From positions 1 to 64,000 of the forward strand of contig JAVBTR010000012.1 in the NCBI GenBank assembly GCA_031556065.1: a stretch of DNA of 64,000 nucleotides, in the 5' to 3' direction. Below, piece by piece: positions 8,282 to 17,615 of this stretch. Under the pieces are notes generated by a model. The model saw only the letters and a program-made list of their open reading frames with translations. It was not told where the DNA came from and did no database searches. This DNA comes from JAVBTR01 sp031556065. Its GTDB lineage: Bacteria > Bacillota > Clostridia > Christensenellales > Aristaeellaceae. How positions within the stretch are numbered: position 1 is the first letter of the stretch; each line of letters begins with the position of its first letter. The translations under genes and the position numbers were made by a program.

Positions 8282-10204
8282 TTATTTGCTTTGCTCTGTA
8301 ACAATTTTGCCATATGTTCTGGCAGTCAAAAGGTAAACGATCAGGTAGAAAATGGCGAACAGCCCGCAGGTGGCCAAGGTGAAGTCCATAAACGGAGCGG
8401 ATTCGGGCATGTTCATTAGAAGCATGATTTTTCGAATCATGGGGTAGGCGAACAATAAGTGGACAAAGGCTGTGATCAAAGGCAGGAAGAATAGCATAAG
8501 GGTTTGGGAATGGATGGCCTTTCTCACTTCGTTGTGGCTAAGTCCCACGTTTTGCATGATGGTGAAGCGATCCTTGTCGTCGTACCCTTCGGAAATTTGC
8601 TTGTAGTAGAGGATCAGTACCGTAGCCATTAAGAACAATAGACCCAGGAATAACCCCAGGAAGAAGAAGCCTGCGTACATGCCCTGGACTTCTACACCAC
8701 CGGAGGCACGGCACTCCCAGAAGCCCAGCTTTTCCTTACGCAACTCTTTTTCTAGCCCTATTTGCTCTTTGGACGATAGATTGGTATCGAAACGTAGGTT
8801 GTAGGTAGGGTTAATGTTTAACCCATGGGCCATTTCAAGGACGGTAGCGGTGTCCTTTACCACCAGGTAAACATTAGGGTTAAGGCTCACGAAAGCGTTG
8901 AATTTGGCTTCAAGGGCGGGGGTTTTGGAAGCTTCTTTTACGGTAAAGACATAGCCGCCCAGTTGAATGGTAGACTCTTCATAGCGAATGGCTTCGGAAA
9001 AAACCATGGCTTCGCCATCTTTTAAGGGTTGACCCAGGCCCGTTTCCCGTGTGAAATCCTCCTGGGCAAGAACATAGTACCGATAGACTTCGTTTTCTTT
9101 GGCTTCCGCCAGGCCAATTTGGCGCATGCTCCATTGGTTTGTCATGGTACCGTTAGCCGCCGCCAGATGGGTTTGAATAATGCCATCCATACGGGCGATG
9201 TCTTCCTGGGTTTCAAAGGAGGCTTGCAAATTGAACTCGCTGGGATACCGCTGCGCAACGGCCTCGTCCAGCCCTGCGATCAGGGCCGTGGTGGTGGACA
9301 TCATCACCAATACCATGGTGGAAAGAATGCAAATGTTGGCAAGGCCAACGGCGTTTTGCTTCATACGGTAAAGCATGCCGGAAACGGAAATAAAGTGGTT
9401 GGTTTTGTAGTAATAATTTCTGTTCTTTTTAAGGGCTTTCAGCAGCGTGATGCTGCCCGCAGTGAAAAGCAGGTAAGTACCGATGATCACCAGAATCACA
9501 GCGAGAAAGAAGGAGGTCAGGGCGGTAACAGGGTTTTCCACCGTTAGAGAAAGAGAGTAGCCGATCCCCAGGGTAATCAGGCCTAAGATCGTGAGCACCC
9601 ATTTGTTTTTCGGCTCTTTTTCCCCTACATTGCCGCCCTTTAAAAGCTCTACGGGCTTGGACAGATGCACCTGCCAAAGGGAATGGAGGAACGTTAAAAA
9701 GAAGATGCCAAAAAACAGTGCGATGGTGGGAATAAAGCTTAAAACCGTGAAGGACAGGGAAAAAGTCTGCTCGGTGCCTAGTACCTTGCAAAGCAAAAGC
9801 GCCATCAGCCGTGAAAACAGCATGCCTGTTAAGATACCAAGGACAATGCTTACAGAGGCGGTAATCAGTGTTTCAATGAGCATGAGCTTGGAAAGATGCT
9901 TCTTTTCCATACCAAGAATGTTAAATAGACCTATTTCCTTTTTCCGCCGCTTGATGACGAAGCTATGGGTATAAAAAAGGAAGATGGCAGCGAAAATGCC
10001 TACGATCACAAGGCCCATGCTGAGTATAATACGGATGTAATCCGCCCCGGCAGGCAGGGCGTTTAGCCCCTTATCCAAGGTTAGGGAGATCATCATGAAG
10101 AACATGGCCACGGTAAAAATGGCGGTAAGCATATAGGGCACAAAGGTGCGGCGGTTCTTGACCATGTTGGAAAACGCCAGACGGGTATAAAACCATTTAC
10201 GCAT
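8282..10204 (-). CDS. Bce-type ABC transporter permease
   Basis: A 640-residue FtsX-like permease of the BceB type, involved in sensing and resistance to cell-wall-active peptide antibiotics such as bacitracin. The start (RKWFYTRLAFSNMVKNRRTFVPYM), the KRRKKEIGLFNILGME motif after the second span, about ten hydrophobic segments, and a ~200-residue external region between spans seven and eight match the family. The ATG at 10204 overlaps the ATPase gene by eight bases; a GTG nine bases upstream is an alternative. It is the last gene of an operon with acetyltransferase, response regulator, kinase and ATPase. Confidence 0.92.
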   Translation of the reverse strand: MRKWFYTRLAFSNMVKNRRTFVPYMLTAIFTVAMFFMMISLTLDKGLNALPAGADYIRIILSMGLVIVGIFAAIFLFYTHSFVIKRRKKEIGLFNILGMEKKHLSKLMLIETLITASVSIVLGILTGMLFSRLMALLLCKVLGTEQTFSLSFTVLSFIPTIALFFGIFFLTFLHSLWQVHLSKPVELLKGGNVGEKEPKNKWVLTILGLITLGIGYSLSLTVENPVTALTSFFLAVILVIIGTYLLFTAGSITLLKALKKNRNYYYKTNHFISVSGMLYRMKQNAVGLANICILSTMVLVMMSTTTALIAGLDEAVAQRYPSEFNLQASFETQEDIARMDGIIQTHLAAANGTMTNQWSMRQIGLAEAKENEVYRYYVLAQEDFTRETGLGQPLKDGEAMVFSEAIRYEESTIQLGGYVFTVKEASKTPALEAKFNAFVSLNPNVYLVVKDTATVLEMAHGLNINPTYNLRFDTNLSSKEQIGLEKELRKEKLGFWECRASGGVEVQGMYAGFFFLGLFLGLLFLMATVLILYYKQISEGYDDKDRFTIMQNVGLSHNEVRKAIHSQTLMLFFLPLITAFVHLLFAYPMIRKIMLLMNMPESAPFMDFTLATCGLFAIFYLIVYLLTARTYGKIVTEQSK

Positions 10205-10964
10205 GGGTTTCACCGCCCGAGGCCAATACGGTCAGCGTATCGGAAATTTTCTTGTACATTTCGTCTTCTGTTTTATCCCCCCGGTAAAGCTGATGGAACA
10301 CTTCGCCATCCCGAAGGAATAGGACCCGTTTGGCGTGGCTGGCTGCGCCGATGGAGTGGGTCACCATCAAAATAGTTTGTCCGGCCTGGTTAATGGCGGA
10401 AAATAGGTTTAGCAACTCCTTGGCAGATTTGGAATCCAGTGCGCCGGTGGGTTCATCGGCTAGAACCAGCCGGGGCTTGGTGATCAGCGCCCGGGCTACG
10501 GCGGCCCGTTGCTTTTGCCCGCCGGAAACCTCATAGGGGTATTTGCCTAAAAGGTCTTGTATATTAAGCAGGGTGGCGATGGGCTTTAACCGGGCTTCCA
10601 TTTCATGGTGTTCTTTGCCTTGGAGAACCAAGGGTAAGAAAATGTTATCGCGCAAAGAAAAGGTATCCAGCAAGTTAAAATCCTGAAAAACAAAACCCAG
10701 CTTATCCCGGCGGAAAGCAGAAATCTCCTTTTCGCTTAAATCGCTCATAGGTCGGCCATCCAGCTTCACTTGCCCGGCGGTGGGCTTGTCCAGTGCGGCC
10801 AGAAGGTTTAAAAGGGTGGTCTTACCAGAGCCGGATTCACCCATAATGGCCACATATTCCCCTTCCTCCGCAGAAAAAGAGGTGTTTCTAAGAGCGGTTA
10901 CCTGATTCCCCCCTAAACGGGTGGTGTAAGTTTTTTTAAGGTTGATTACTTCTAATAGTGCCAT
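10197..10964 (-). CDS. Bce-type ABC transporter ATP-binding protein
   Basis: A 255-residue ATPase that powers the adjacent permease. Walker A (GESGSGKTT), Q-loop (VFQDFNLLDTF), signature SGGQKQRAAVARAL, Walker B (LVLADEPTGALD) and the H-loop (MVTHS) are all intact. BceA proteins are close relatives of the LolD/MacB ATPases; the pairing with a 640-residue BceB-like permease and an intramembrane-sensing kinase fixes the assignment. A good GGAGG site precedes the start. Between this gene and the kinase lies an inverted repeat that may be an operator for the response regulator. Confidence 0.94.
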   Translation of the reverse strand: MALLEVINLKKTYTTRLGGNQVTALRNTSFSAEEGEYVAIMGESGSGKTTLLNLLAALDKPTAGQVKLDGRPMSDLSEKEISAFRRDKLGFVFQDFNLLDTFSLRDNIFLPLVLQGKEHHEMEARLKPIATLLNIQDLLGKYPYEVSGGQKQRAAVARALITKPRLVLADEPTGALDSKSAKELLNLFSAINQAGQTILMVTHSIGAASHAKRVLFLRDGEVFHQLYRGDKTEDEMYKKISDTLTVLASGGETHA

Positions 10965-11040
10965 GGTGCGCCTCCTTCTTTCTTTAACAAGGTTATTCTA
11001 ACGCTTCTTTGGCAGGCGTGCCATGGATTTGGGTTACATT

Positions 11041-11062
11041 AACCTTACATCCTCGTAAGGTT
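11041..11062. promoter_or_regulatory. Inverted repeat before the Bce transporter genes
   Basis: AACCTTAC (11041-11048), 6-nt centre, GTAAGGTT (11055-11062). It overlaps the kinase stop codon and lies about 80 bp upstream of the ATPase start. No T-run follows on the minus strand, so an operator for the Bce response regulator fits better than a terminator. This is inference. Confidence 0.4.
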
Positions 11063-12022
11063 TTCACGGTTTAAATTAAGAGTTACCTTGGTGCCCTTGC
11101 CGATTTCCGATTGGATACTAATCGGATTGCCCAGCCGTTCTGTGGCCTTTTTCACTAAGTACAGCCCGATTCCAGTTGATTTTTCATGGGAACGGCCATT
11201 GAACCCGGTGTAACCCTTGTCGAACACCCGGGGCAGGTCTTCCTTGGCGATACCGATACCCGTATCGGAAACACAAAGCGTAAGATGCTCACAGGTAATG
11301 GTGATCTGTCCCCCCTCCTTGGTGTACTTAATGGCATTGGAAAGCAATTGTTCAATGATGAATTGCAACCACTTTCCATCACTTAAGGCGGATTCGGAGG
11401 TGGCCTCGTAGCTTAGGGAAATCTTTCGCATAATAAACAGATTGGCGTATTTGCGAAGGGCTTTTTTAATGATGTCATCCACCTTCACCCAAGTAAAAAC
11501 ATAGTCGGTTTCAGGGGTGTTAAGCCGAAGATAGGTCAGCGCCATTTCCACATACTGCTCTATTTTGAACAGCTCGTTTTTAATTGGGGTCTGGCCTTCG
11601 CTGAGCATCAGGCTCATGGCGGCAATGGGAGTCTTGATCTGGTGCATCCAAAGGGTGTAATAGTCCAGGCTGTCGGCAGCGTTTTCATTTAGATTGTTTT
11701 CCAGTTGGTTTATTTTTTTGTGCTGCTCCATTATTATGTCCTGATATGTTTTAATTATCGAATCGACTTTTTGGGGAAATGCAAAATCATTGCCATCCAG
11801 CTGCTTTTTAAGCCTGTTAAGGCTGCTTAAATGGGCGGCAAAAAAATAAAAATCTGCCAGAGCCAGCAAAAAAAGCAGCACCCCCATTAACAAAAAGCCA
11901 TAGCCAAACCTGTGTAGGGGCAAATTTTCCAACAGGCAAACGCTCACGAAAACGGCGGCGCATAAAACAAGCGCCGCGCCAAGGGGCCACCTGGCTTTTA
12001 AGTAAAAAAGAATTGCTTTCAT
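11045..12022 (-). CDS. Bce-type sensor histidine kinase
   Basis: A 325-residue intramembrane-sensing kinase. Two hydrophobic segments near residues 10-30 and 38-62 are separated by only a short loop, so there is no external sensor domain; signal comes from the ABC transporter. The H-box is YTLWMHQIKTPIAAM (phospho-accepting His), followed by N-box (LLSNAIKYT), and the G boxes DTGIGI and GIGLYLVK. The gene overlaps the response regulator by four bases (ATGA). Together with the regulator and the transporter it makes a complete Bce-like resistance and sensing module. Confidence 0.93.
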   Translation of the reverse strand: MKAILFYLKARWPLGAALVLCAAVFVSVCLLENLPLHRFGYGFLLMGVLLFLLALADFYFFAAHLSSLNRLKKQLDGNDFAFPQKVDSIIKTYQDIIMEQHKKINQLENNLNENAADSLDYYTLWMHQIKTPIAAMSLMLSEGQTPIKNELFKIEQYVEMALTYLRLNTPETDYVFTWVKVDDIIKKALRKYANLFIMRKISLSYEATSESALSDGKWLQFIIEQLLSNAIKYTKEGGQITITCEHLTLCVSDTGIGIAKEDLPRVFDKGYTGFNGRSHEKSTGIGLYLVKKATERLGNPISIQSEIGKGTKVTLNLNRENLTRM

Positions 12023-12690
12023 TTTAAGTGATACCCGATCCCTTTTTTGGTTTGAATGTAATCGTTAAGCCCGATGGCTTCAAGGGTCTTACGAAGCCTT
12101 GCAACGTTGACGGTTAAGGTGTTATCGTCCACAAAGCAATCGGTTTCCCAAAGCTTTTGCATCATGCTTTCCCGGGAAACCACCCCGCCATCCGCCTCCA
12201 TAAGGGTTTGCAAAATGCGCCATTCGTTCTTTGTAAGGGCAATCGATTGGTTTTCATAGGTAAAGGTTCCCTTTGAAACATCCAGTGCGCCGCCTTGGTG
12301 GGAGAGAAGCTGCCCGGTCCCTTGAAATTCATAGGCCCGGCGCAAAAGAGCCTGAACCTTGGCGGTTAAAAGACTCATATCAAAGGGCTTGGAAATAAAA
12401 TCATCCGCGCCCATTTCAATGGCCATCACCTGGTTCATGCTGTCGGATGCCGAGGAAAGAAATACAATGGGCACCTTGGATGCTTTGCGAATTTCCCGGC
12501 ACCAGTGGTAGCCGTTAAAAAAGGGCAATGAAATATCCATAAGCACCAAATCCGGGGCAAAGGAGCTAAAAGTCTCTAAAACCTTTTGAAAATCCTCCGG
12601 GGTATGGCAAGCATAGCCCCAATTCGAAAGCTGGGTAGCAATAGCGCTTGCGATAGCCCTGTCATCCTCGATGATGAAGATTTTATACAT
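12019..12690 (-). CDS. Bce-type response regulator (OmpR family)
   Basis: A 223-residue regulator with an N-terminal receiver (acidic pocket FIIEDD, phospho-acceptor Asp in LVLMDISLP, Lys in FISKPFD) and a C-terminal winged helix (residues about 130-223; KNEWRILQTLMEADGGVVSRE, VDDNTLTVNVARLRKTL). It should activate the transporter genes downstream. An ATG at 12690 and one six bases upstream are both possible; neither has a clear ribosome site, and both overlap the acetyltransferase stop, so translation is probably coupled to that gene. Confidence 0.92.
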   Translation of the reverse strand: MYKIFIIEDDRAIASAIATQLSNWGYACHTPEDFQKVLETFSSFAPDLVLMDISLPFFNGYHWCREIRKASKVPIVFLSSASDSMNQVMAIEMGADDFISKPFDMSLLTAKVQALLRRAYEFQGTGQLLSHQGGALDVSKGTFTYENQSIALTKNEWRILQTLMEADGGVVSRESMMQKLWETDCFVDDNTLTVNVARLRKTLEAIGLNDYIQTKKGIGYHLK

Positions 12691-13246
12691 TGGCATTTAA
12701 AATGTGGTTCACAGGGAATTCGGATTTGAGGATATCCATGAACACATCGTCGTAGTGCTTGCCGTTTAAGTAATAGCTTTGCCGCCTGCGGCCGATTTCT
12801 TTAAAGCCTACCTTTTCGTATACATGGATGGCCCTTTCATTAAAGGAGAATACCTTGAGCATGATGTTGTTTAAATTCAGGTAGAAAAAGCCGTAGCTTA
12901 AAAGCAGCTCCAAGGCCTGGGTGCCGTAGCCCTTTTCCCGGTTTTCGCTGTCTCCAATGAAAAGGCCCACTTCTGCGTTCATGGAGGGGGTATGAATTTG
13001 TTCGATACCGCAGTTGCCAAGGAGCTTATCATCGCTTTTTCTAACGATGGCAAACTGATATGCCCCGGAAGAAAGCTGGCTGTTGAGCCAGTCGCTTTCG
13101 CCTTTAAGGGTGGTTATGCGGGTGGAGGCCCCGGTACCGTCGGTCACTTGAAAATCGTTTAGCCAGCGCACATAGGTAGGCCCGTCGTCCACGCTCATAG
13201 GGGAAAGATAAATGTCTTTACCAACCAACTTTTGATAATACTTCAT
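12683..13246 (-). CDS. GNAT acetyltransferase (RimJ/RimL-like)
   Basis: A 187-residue GCN5-related N-acetyltransferase. The acetyl-CoA site lies around FIGDSENREKGYGTQALELLLSYGF, followed by NLNNIMLKVFSFNERAIHVYEKVGFKEIGRRR, the typical ending of the RimJ/RimL and spermidine acetyltransferase group. The ATG at 13246 is chosen because AAGGAGG is seven bases upstream; the ATG at 13252 is too close to that site. It overlaps the start of the Bce response regulator by eight bases, making it the first gene of the resistance operon. Its substrate is unknown. Confidence 0.87.
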   Translation of the reverse strand: MKYYQKLVGKDIYLSPMSVDDGPTYVRWLNDFQVTDGTGASTRITTLKGESDWLNSQLSSGAYQFAIVRKSDDKLLGNCGIEQIHTPSMNAEVGLFIGDSENREKGYGTQALELLLSYGFFYLNLNNIMLKVFSFNERAIHVYEKVGFKEIGRRRQSYYLNGKHYDDVFMDILKSEFPVNHILNANV

Positions 13247-13305
13247 GGTCATGCCTCCTTTTAATGGTATCTTAGCATAAATTGCGGATTGGGTAAAGAA
13301 AATGC

Positions 13306-13334
13306 TTGTCTTTCCGATGGCATTGTGATATGAT
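13306..13334 (+). promoter_or_regulatory. Promoter of secG
   Basis: TTGTCT (13306-13311), 17-bp spacer, TATGAT (13329-13334), 33 bp before the secG start. Confidence 0.65.
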
Positions 13335-13367
13335 AGCAAGGCTTGATTAGCTAGGAGGTTTTTTTAA

Positions 13368-13607
13368 ATGAGCGTTTTACTTGTTATCGTCAACATTGTG
13401 TTGGTTATCGCGTCCCTGATCATGACTGCCACTGTGCTTTTACAGTCCAGCGATGAAAACGGTTTAAGTGCCATTACCGGCAATTCCGATAGGCAGTATT
13501 CCCGTAGCCAAGCCAAATCCATCGACACCAAGCTGGCCCTTATCACCAAGATTTGTGCCGTGGTGTTCGTTGTGCTGTGCTTTGTTTCCATGCTGCTTTC
13601 TAAGTAA
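13368..13607 (+). CDS. secG: Preprotein translocase subunit SecG
   Basis: A 79-residue protein with two membrane segments (residues about 3-22 and 57-76) joined by a polar loop, the topology of SecG, the accessory subunit of the SecYEG protein-export channel. The VLLQSSDENGLSAITG region after the first span is the conserved SecG motif (usually LLQ-x-G/S-x-G-L). AGGAGG precedes the ATG. It has its own promoter and is closed by a strong terminator shared with the convergent TetR gene. Confidence 0.88.
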   Translation: MSVLLVIVNIVLVIASLIMTATVLLQSSDENGLSAITGNSDRQYSRSQAKSIDTKLALITKICAVVFVVLCFVSMLLSK

Positions 13608-13621
13608 TTTTTTTGCAAAGT

Positions 13622-13651
13622 AAAGCCCCGCCGTGAGGCGGGGCTTTTTTT
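13622..13651 (+). terminator. Terminator after secG
   Basis: AAAGCCCCGCC (13622-13632), 4-nt loop, GGCGGGGCTTT (13637-13647) with more T. It may also serve the convergent TetR gene, whose stop begins at 13650. Confidence 0.9.
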
Positions 13652-14234
13652 ATGCGATTAACAGGTTGCAGGCGCCTTCGATCAGAAGGTTCAGCGCTGT
13701 GGAGAAGCCTTCCCCGATCTCCCTTTCCAGCATGGGAGTCAAGATCAACAGCCGAAAAACGGTACAGGCATTGTGCAGGCTGGTGGTCAGCCCGATGCCT
13801 GAATGGTTTAGCAATTCCATGATATGCTGTTCATCGTCGTGGTAATGCTCGCCTAAAATGCTTTGCGGCAGTTTGCGAAGCAAAAGGGGTAAATCCTCCT
13901 GCATGAAGGTGCTTAACCCATGACGGGCGAACACATGGTACATTTCTTGTATGGCTAGGGCAGCCTGTTCCTTGGAGGGCAGATGACTGCTTTCTTCAAG
14001 GATCTTTTTTGCACTGCCATACATCTGCTGGTGCATCCGTTCGAACATGGCAAGAAAAAGAAGCTCCTTGCTTTCGTAAAAAGAATAGAAGGCTCCCTTG
14101 CTGATGCCTGCGTCTTTGCAAAGGGCATCTACCGAAGTGTGCTTCATGCCAATGGACGCGGCATATTTTAGCGCGGCGTCCATAAGGCTTTGGGCAATGA
14201 CGGTTCTTTCCTTGGTGGTAAAAGCGGTAGCCAT
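13650..14234 (-). CDS. TetR family transcriptional regulator
   Basis: A 194-residue regulator. The N-terminal helix-turn-helix (KYAASIGMKHTSVDALCKDAGISKGAFYSFYESKELLF) is classic TetR/AcrR; the remaining ~130 residues form the ligand domain. It is the last gene of a unit that begins with an ABC ATPase, permease and membrane fusion protein, 18 bp behind the latter, so it probably represses that efflux system. A 13-bp perfect inverted repeat in the promoter region at 18340-18371 is the likely operator. GGAG lies upstream of the ATG. Confidence 0.9.
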   Translation of the reverse strand: MATAFTTKERTVIAQSLMDAALKYAASIGMKHTSVDALCKDAGISKGAFYSFYESKELLFLAMFERMHQQMYGSAKKILEESSHLPSKEQAALAIQEMYHVFARHGLSTFMQEDLPLLLRKLPQSILGEHYHDDEQHIMELLNHSGIGLTTSLHNACTVFRLLILTPMLEREIGEGFSTALNLLIEGACNLLIA

Positions 14235-14252
14235 GATTTGGCTCCTTTCATG

Positions 14253-15293
14253 TTACGGAAGTGTAATGGTGGCGTTCATGCCCAGCAGTGTCTGGAAGGG
14301 GGCAGAGTAAGTAATATCCACGTCATAATAAGCGGCGTTTTGTTTTGTGATACCGCTTAGGCTGACAGCGCTGACGGTGCCGGAAACCGTTTGGCCAGGG
14401 TAGGCATCGAAGGTGATGGCCACTGTGGTTCCAAGGCTAACGCGGCTCAGATCGATTTCATCCACCTGGGCAACCACTTTAAGGTTGCTGGTATCGTTTA
14501 GTGTTAAAAGCAGCTGGCCCTTGTATACCTGCTGGCCACTGATAACTTTAGGGCCAGACAGCACCCCTTCGGCAGTGGCGGTGATGGAAGTGGAAAGGGT
14601 GTCAGGGGCGCAATCGATACTTACTGCTTCATAGAGAGTGTCACCCTTTTTGACAGCATCTCCCTGCTGTTTAAGGACATTTACAATGCGGCCTGCCCCT
14701 TGCACATAGGTTTCCGGGGCACGGCCAATGGTGCCGGTGCCTACGCAGGATTTGCTGGTGCGCTTGGAATCCCGGTAAAGCTTTACTTGCTTGCCTTGTT
14801 CGAATTCGCCGGTGGATAGTTCCAGGGTATAGGCCTTTGAATCGGCGGCAATGACCCGGCATTCGCCGTTATCGTCCTTATCGCTGGTCAGCTCGTAGTA
14901 AAGGGTTTCGCCTAAGTGAACAAATTTATATTCCGCATCGGCGGCGGCGCCCTGGTAAGTAGCGGCAATCTGGTAAGGAACCGCCTTTTCGATGACGCAC
15001 AGGGAACCGTATTGGTTAAGCACATCCTGGGTGTTGTCGCCGGCTTCGGCGAAGGTGGCAACCAGAATGCCATCCTGGGGAGCGTAGATTTTCGTGGTGT
15101 CGTAGCCAAGGAGGGAATCACCCTTGTAAACATAATCCCCGGCGGCCAAATCAAAGGGCAAAAGGGTGCCGGAATAGGGGGCTGTGATATCATAGGTGGT
15201 TTGAGCCTGAACGGTGCCGTTGGCGGTATCTGCCAGGGCGAAAGCGGGGATCAGAAGCACCAGGGCTAACAGGATGGAGCAACACTTTTTCAT
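14253..15293 (-). CDS. Efflux membrane fusion protein (HlyD/RND-adaptor type)
   Basis: A 346-residue exported protein with an N-terminal signal (CCSILLALVLLIPAFALA) and the split biotinyl-lipoyl and beta-barrel layout of periplasmic adaptor proteins: LLPFDLAAGDYVYKGDSLLGYDT early and ISGQQVYKGQLLLTLNDTSNLKVVAQVDEIDLSRV late, ending in a barrel with YPGQTVSGTVSAVS. In a monoderm it would be anchored outside the membrane and coupled to the MacB-like transporter encoded upstream. The ATG at 15293 has AAAGGA nine bases before it. It sits 15 bp behind the permease gene. Confidence 0.85.
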   Translation of the reverse strand: MKKCCSILLALVLLIPAFALADTANGTVQAQTTYDITAPYSGTLLPFDLAAGDYVYKGDSLLGYDTTKIYAPQDGILVATFAEAGDNTQDVLNQYGSLCVIEKAVPYQIAATYQGAAADAEYKFVHLGETLYYELTSDKDDNGECRVIAADSKAYTLELSTGEFEQGKQVKLYRDSKRTSKSCVGTGTIGRAPETYVQGAGRIVNVLKQQGDAVKKGDTLYEAVSIDCAPDTLSTSITATAEGVLSGPKVISGQQVYKGQLLLTLNDTSNLKVVAQVDEIDLSRVSLGTTVAITFDAYPGQTVSGTVSAVSLSGITKQNAAYYDVDITYSAPFQTLLGMNATITLP

Positions 15294-15308
15294 AAGATTC
15301 AATCCTTT

Positions 15309-17615
15309 CTATTCTACACTTTTGAGGGCTTCAACCATGTCGATGTTCTTTACTTTGCTGGTCAGAAGCCTTGTGATGAAGTAAGCGAACGCCAGGGTAA
15401 CCACGCAGGCAATGATGTAAGAGGGCAACTCCACCGTGGAGGCAAAAACCATGTTATCCCCTTCGCAGGTTTTAAGCACTGCGGCAGTTAAGAGCCGGCC
15501 GGGGATCACACCCAAGGCGGTGCCGATAAAGGCGGTGAGCATGTTTTCATGAACGATCAGCTTGCGGATTTCTTTTTGATGGTACCCCAGCACCTTTAGC
15601 GTGGCGTATTCCCGGCTGCGCTCTACGAAGTTCAAAATGCCCATGTTATAAAGCACCACGAAGGCCAGACCCAGGGCCGCTCCGGACATGAGGGTGAACA
15701 CCCCCATCATACTTTGCAAAATGGTCAGCATTTGGGTGTACTGGATGGCGGGGTATTTTAGGCCGGTTACTTCATCCATGTTATCCAGCGCGGCCAACCC
15801 AGCCTCTGTGGGGTTTAGGATCAATAGCGCCGTAGGGGTGAACTGGCCCTTTCTTTGGGCGGCGTAAACGCTTTGCTGCATGTACATGCCCTGGCCGATG
15901 TTCACATCGCAGATCATGGTTACGGGCAGGGCCATGGGAGCATCATCCCCGGCCAGGTAGATGGATACCGTATCCCCAACACCGAGGTTCAGCGCCTCAG
16001 CAAGCTTTTGCGTAATGGCTACGCCGTTTTCGGGAAGGGCCACAAAGGCCTGATCCTTGCCCAAGTGCAGTAAACTCATATCATCGGGGGTGATTGTCAG
16101 GGTAGTGGAACGGGCTTCGCCGTCAAACCGGGCGCTGACGGCTTTTTCCATCACCGGTTCCACCTTTTCGCCCTCCACCCGGTTAAGATAGCTTTCGGCT
16201 TTGCCCGCGTCGGAGCCTAAATCCGCCCGGAGGGTGTAAGCCAAGGTGCCTTGGTAGTAATTGCCTACAAAGTAGCGTACGCTGTCCTGTAGGCCTAACG
16301 AAGTGATGATCAGCATGGTGCAGCAGAATAGCCCGACCAGGGACATGATGGTTCGCAGCTTGTTGCGGAAGAGGTTTCTTACCACCATCTTGCCGTTAAA
16401 GTTAATCCCTTGCCAGAGCCTTGGGAACCGCTCCAGGAACAGCTTTCGCCCTGCCTTGGGCGGCTTTGGCCGAAGGAGGGCCGCTGTGACTTCATGGGCG
16501 GATTTGCGGTAGGCGTAAAGGCAGATCATTAGGCTTAACGCCACCATGGCCAGGCAAACCAGAATTTGCAATGTGGAAATAGGCGCCTGAATGCAGTAGG
16601 GCATGATGTGGCTGTCCGCTTCCATGTTGAACAGGATGTAAGGCAGCGTAGCACGGCCTGTAAACAGCCCCAGCGCCGCGCCGATGGCCGAAGGGTACAG
16701 CGCGTAGCAAAGATAATGGCGGGTGATGGCGGCATCGTGATACCCAAGGGCCTTTAAGGTACCCATTTGCATGCGCTGGTTGTCGATCATACGGGTCAGG
16801 GTGGTTAAAACGATTAAAGCTGCTACCCCGAAAGCCAGCAGTGGGAACAGGTAGGAAAGGTTTTTGAACATGTCGATGTTCATTTGAGTGGAAGAGGTAC
16901 TGGAATGGCTTTTGTGGTTAATGATCAGCGCCTCCGGATACATTTGCTGGATAATTTCTTCCGGGTTGGCTCCCTCTGTGAAGGCGATAACAGCCTGATT
17001 ATAAGGCAATTGGGGGAAAGCGTCGTGGGAAGCCAGAATGAAGCCGTAATTGAAGGGATCGGGCCGCACATCGTTGGAGGTAACCACGTATTCAGGGCTT
17101 AACACCGTGCCCCGGACGATCAGCGTTGCTTTTGAGCCGTTTAACTTTAAGGTGATTTTGTCCCCAATGGCAATGCCGTTGGCTTTGGCAAATTGGTCTT
17201 CCATCAGACAGCCCCGGCTGTCGCCTTGAGAAAGAAGTGCCCCCTCCTGCAACAGCGGCAGGTTGATTTTCGGCAGCCCGTCGTACAGCACAACAGCCGC
17301 TTCCGGTTCGTGGGGCAAATCCACGTCCATGGTGGCAACGGTTCGGGCTTGAACTGTCTCCACCCCTTCCACATGAACTAATTTGGTTAAAACCTCGTTA
17401 TCCACCTGGCTTATATTCACCCAGACATCCGCCAGGTTTTGCTCGGTAAAATACTTAGTGGCCGTGGCGTCGAACATCCGCCAGGCGGCGTCCAGTCCGG
17501 CGAAGCACCAAGTACCCAGCGCACAAAGGAGAATCATGGCCACAAACTGCATTTTATTGCGCCACATATCCCGAAAAAGTTTGTTGTGCAGGATGTTTTT
17601 ATTCTTTTTTACCAT
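15309..17615 (-). CDS. FtsX-like ABC transporter permease
   Basis: A 768-residue permease with the two-FtsX-domain layout: a first span near residues 20-42, an external domain, a three-span block at about 255-370, a linker, another span near 425 (LRTIMSLVGLFCCTMLIITSLG), a second external domain, and a three-span C-terminal block containing LNFVERSREYATLKVLGYHQKEIRKLI. Together with the ATPase and fusion protein it should form an export or lipoprotein/peptide-handling complex. Its start overlaps the ATPase gene by seven bases. Substrate is unknown. Confidence 0.9.
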   Translation of the reverse strand: MVKKNKNILHNKLFRDMWRNKMQFVAMILLCALGTWCFAGLDAAWRMFDATATKYFTEQNLADVWVNISQVDNEVLTKLVHVEGVETVQARTVATMDVDLPHEPEAAVVLYDGLPKINLPLLQEGALLSQGDSRGCLMEDQFAKANGIAIGDKITLKLNGSKATLIVRGTVLSPEYVVTSNDVRPDPFNYGFILASHDAFPQLPYNQAVIAFTEGANPEEIIQQMYPEALIINHKSHSSTSSTQMNIDMFKNLSYLFPLLAFGVAALIVLTTLTRMIDNQRMQMGTLKALGYHDAAITRHYLCYALYPSAIGAALGLFTGRATLPYILFNMEADSHIMPYCIQAPISTLQILVCLAMVALSLMICLYAYRKSAHEVTAALLRPKPPKAGRKLFLERFPRLWQGINFNGKMVVRNLFRNKLRTIMSLVGLFCCTMLIITSLGLQDSVRYFVGNYYQGTLAYTLRADLGSDAGKAESYLNRVEGEKVEPVMEKAVSARFDGEARSTTLTITPDDMSLLHLGKDQAFVALPENGVAITQKLAEALNLGVGDTVSIYLAGDDAPMALPVTMICDVNIGQGMYMQQSVYAAQRKGQFTPTALLILNPTEAGLAALDNMDEVTGLKYPAIQYTQMLTILQSMMGVFTLMSGAALGLAFVVLYNMGILNFVERSREYATLKVLGYHQKEIRKLIVHENMLTAFIGTALGVIPGRLLTAAVLKTCEGDNMVFASTVELPSYIIACVVTLAFAYFITRLLTSKVKNIDMVEALKSVE

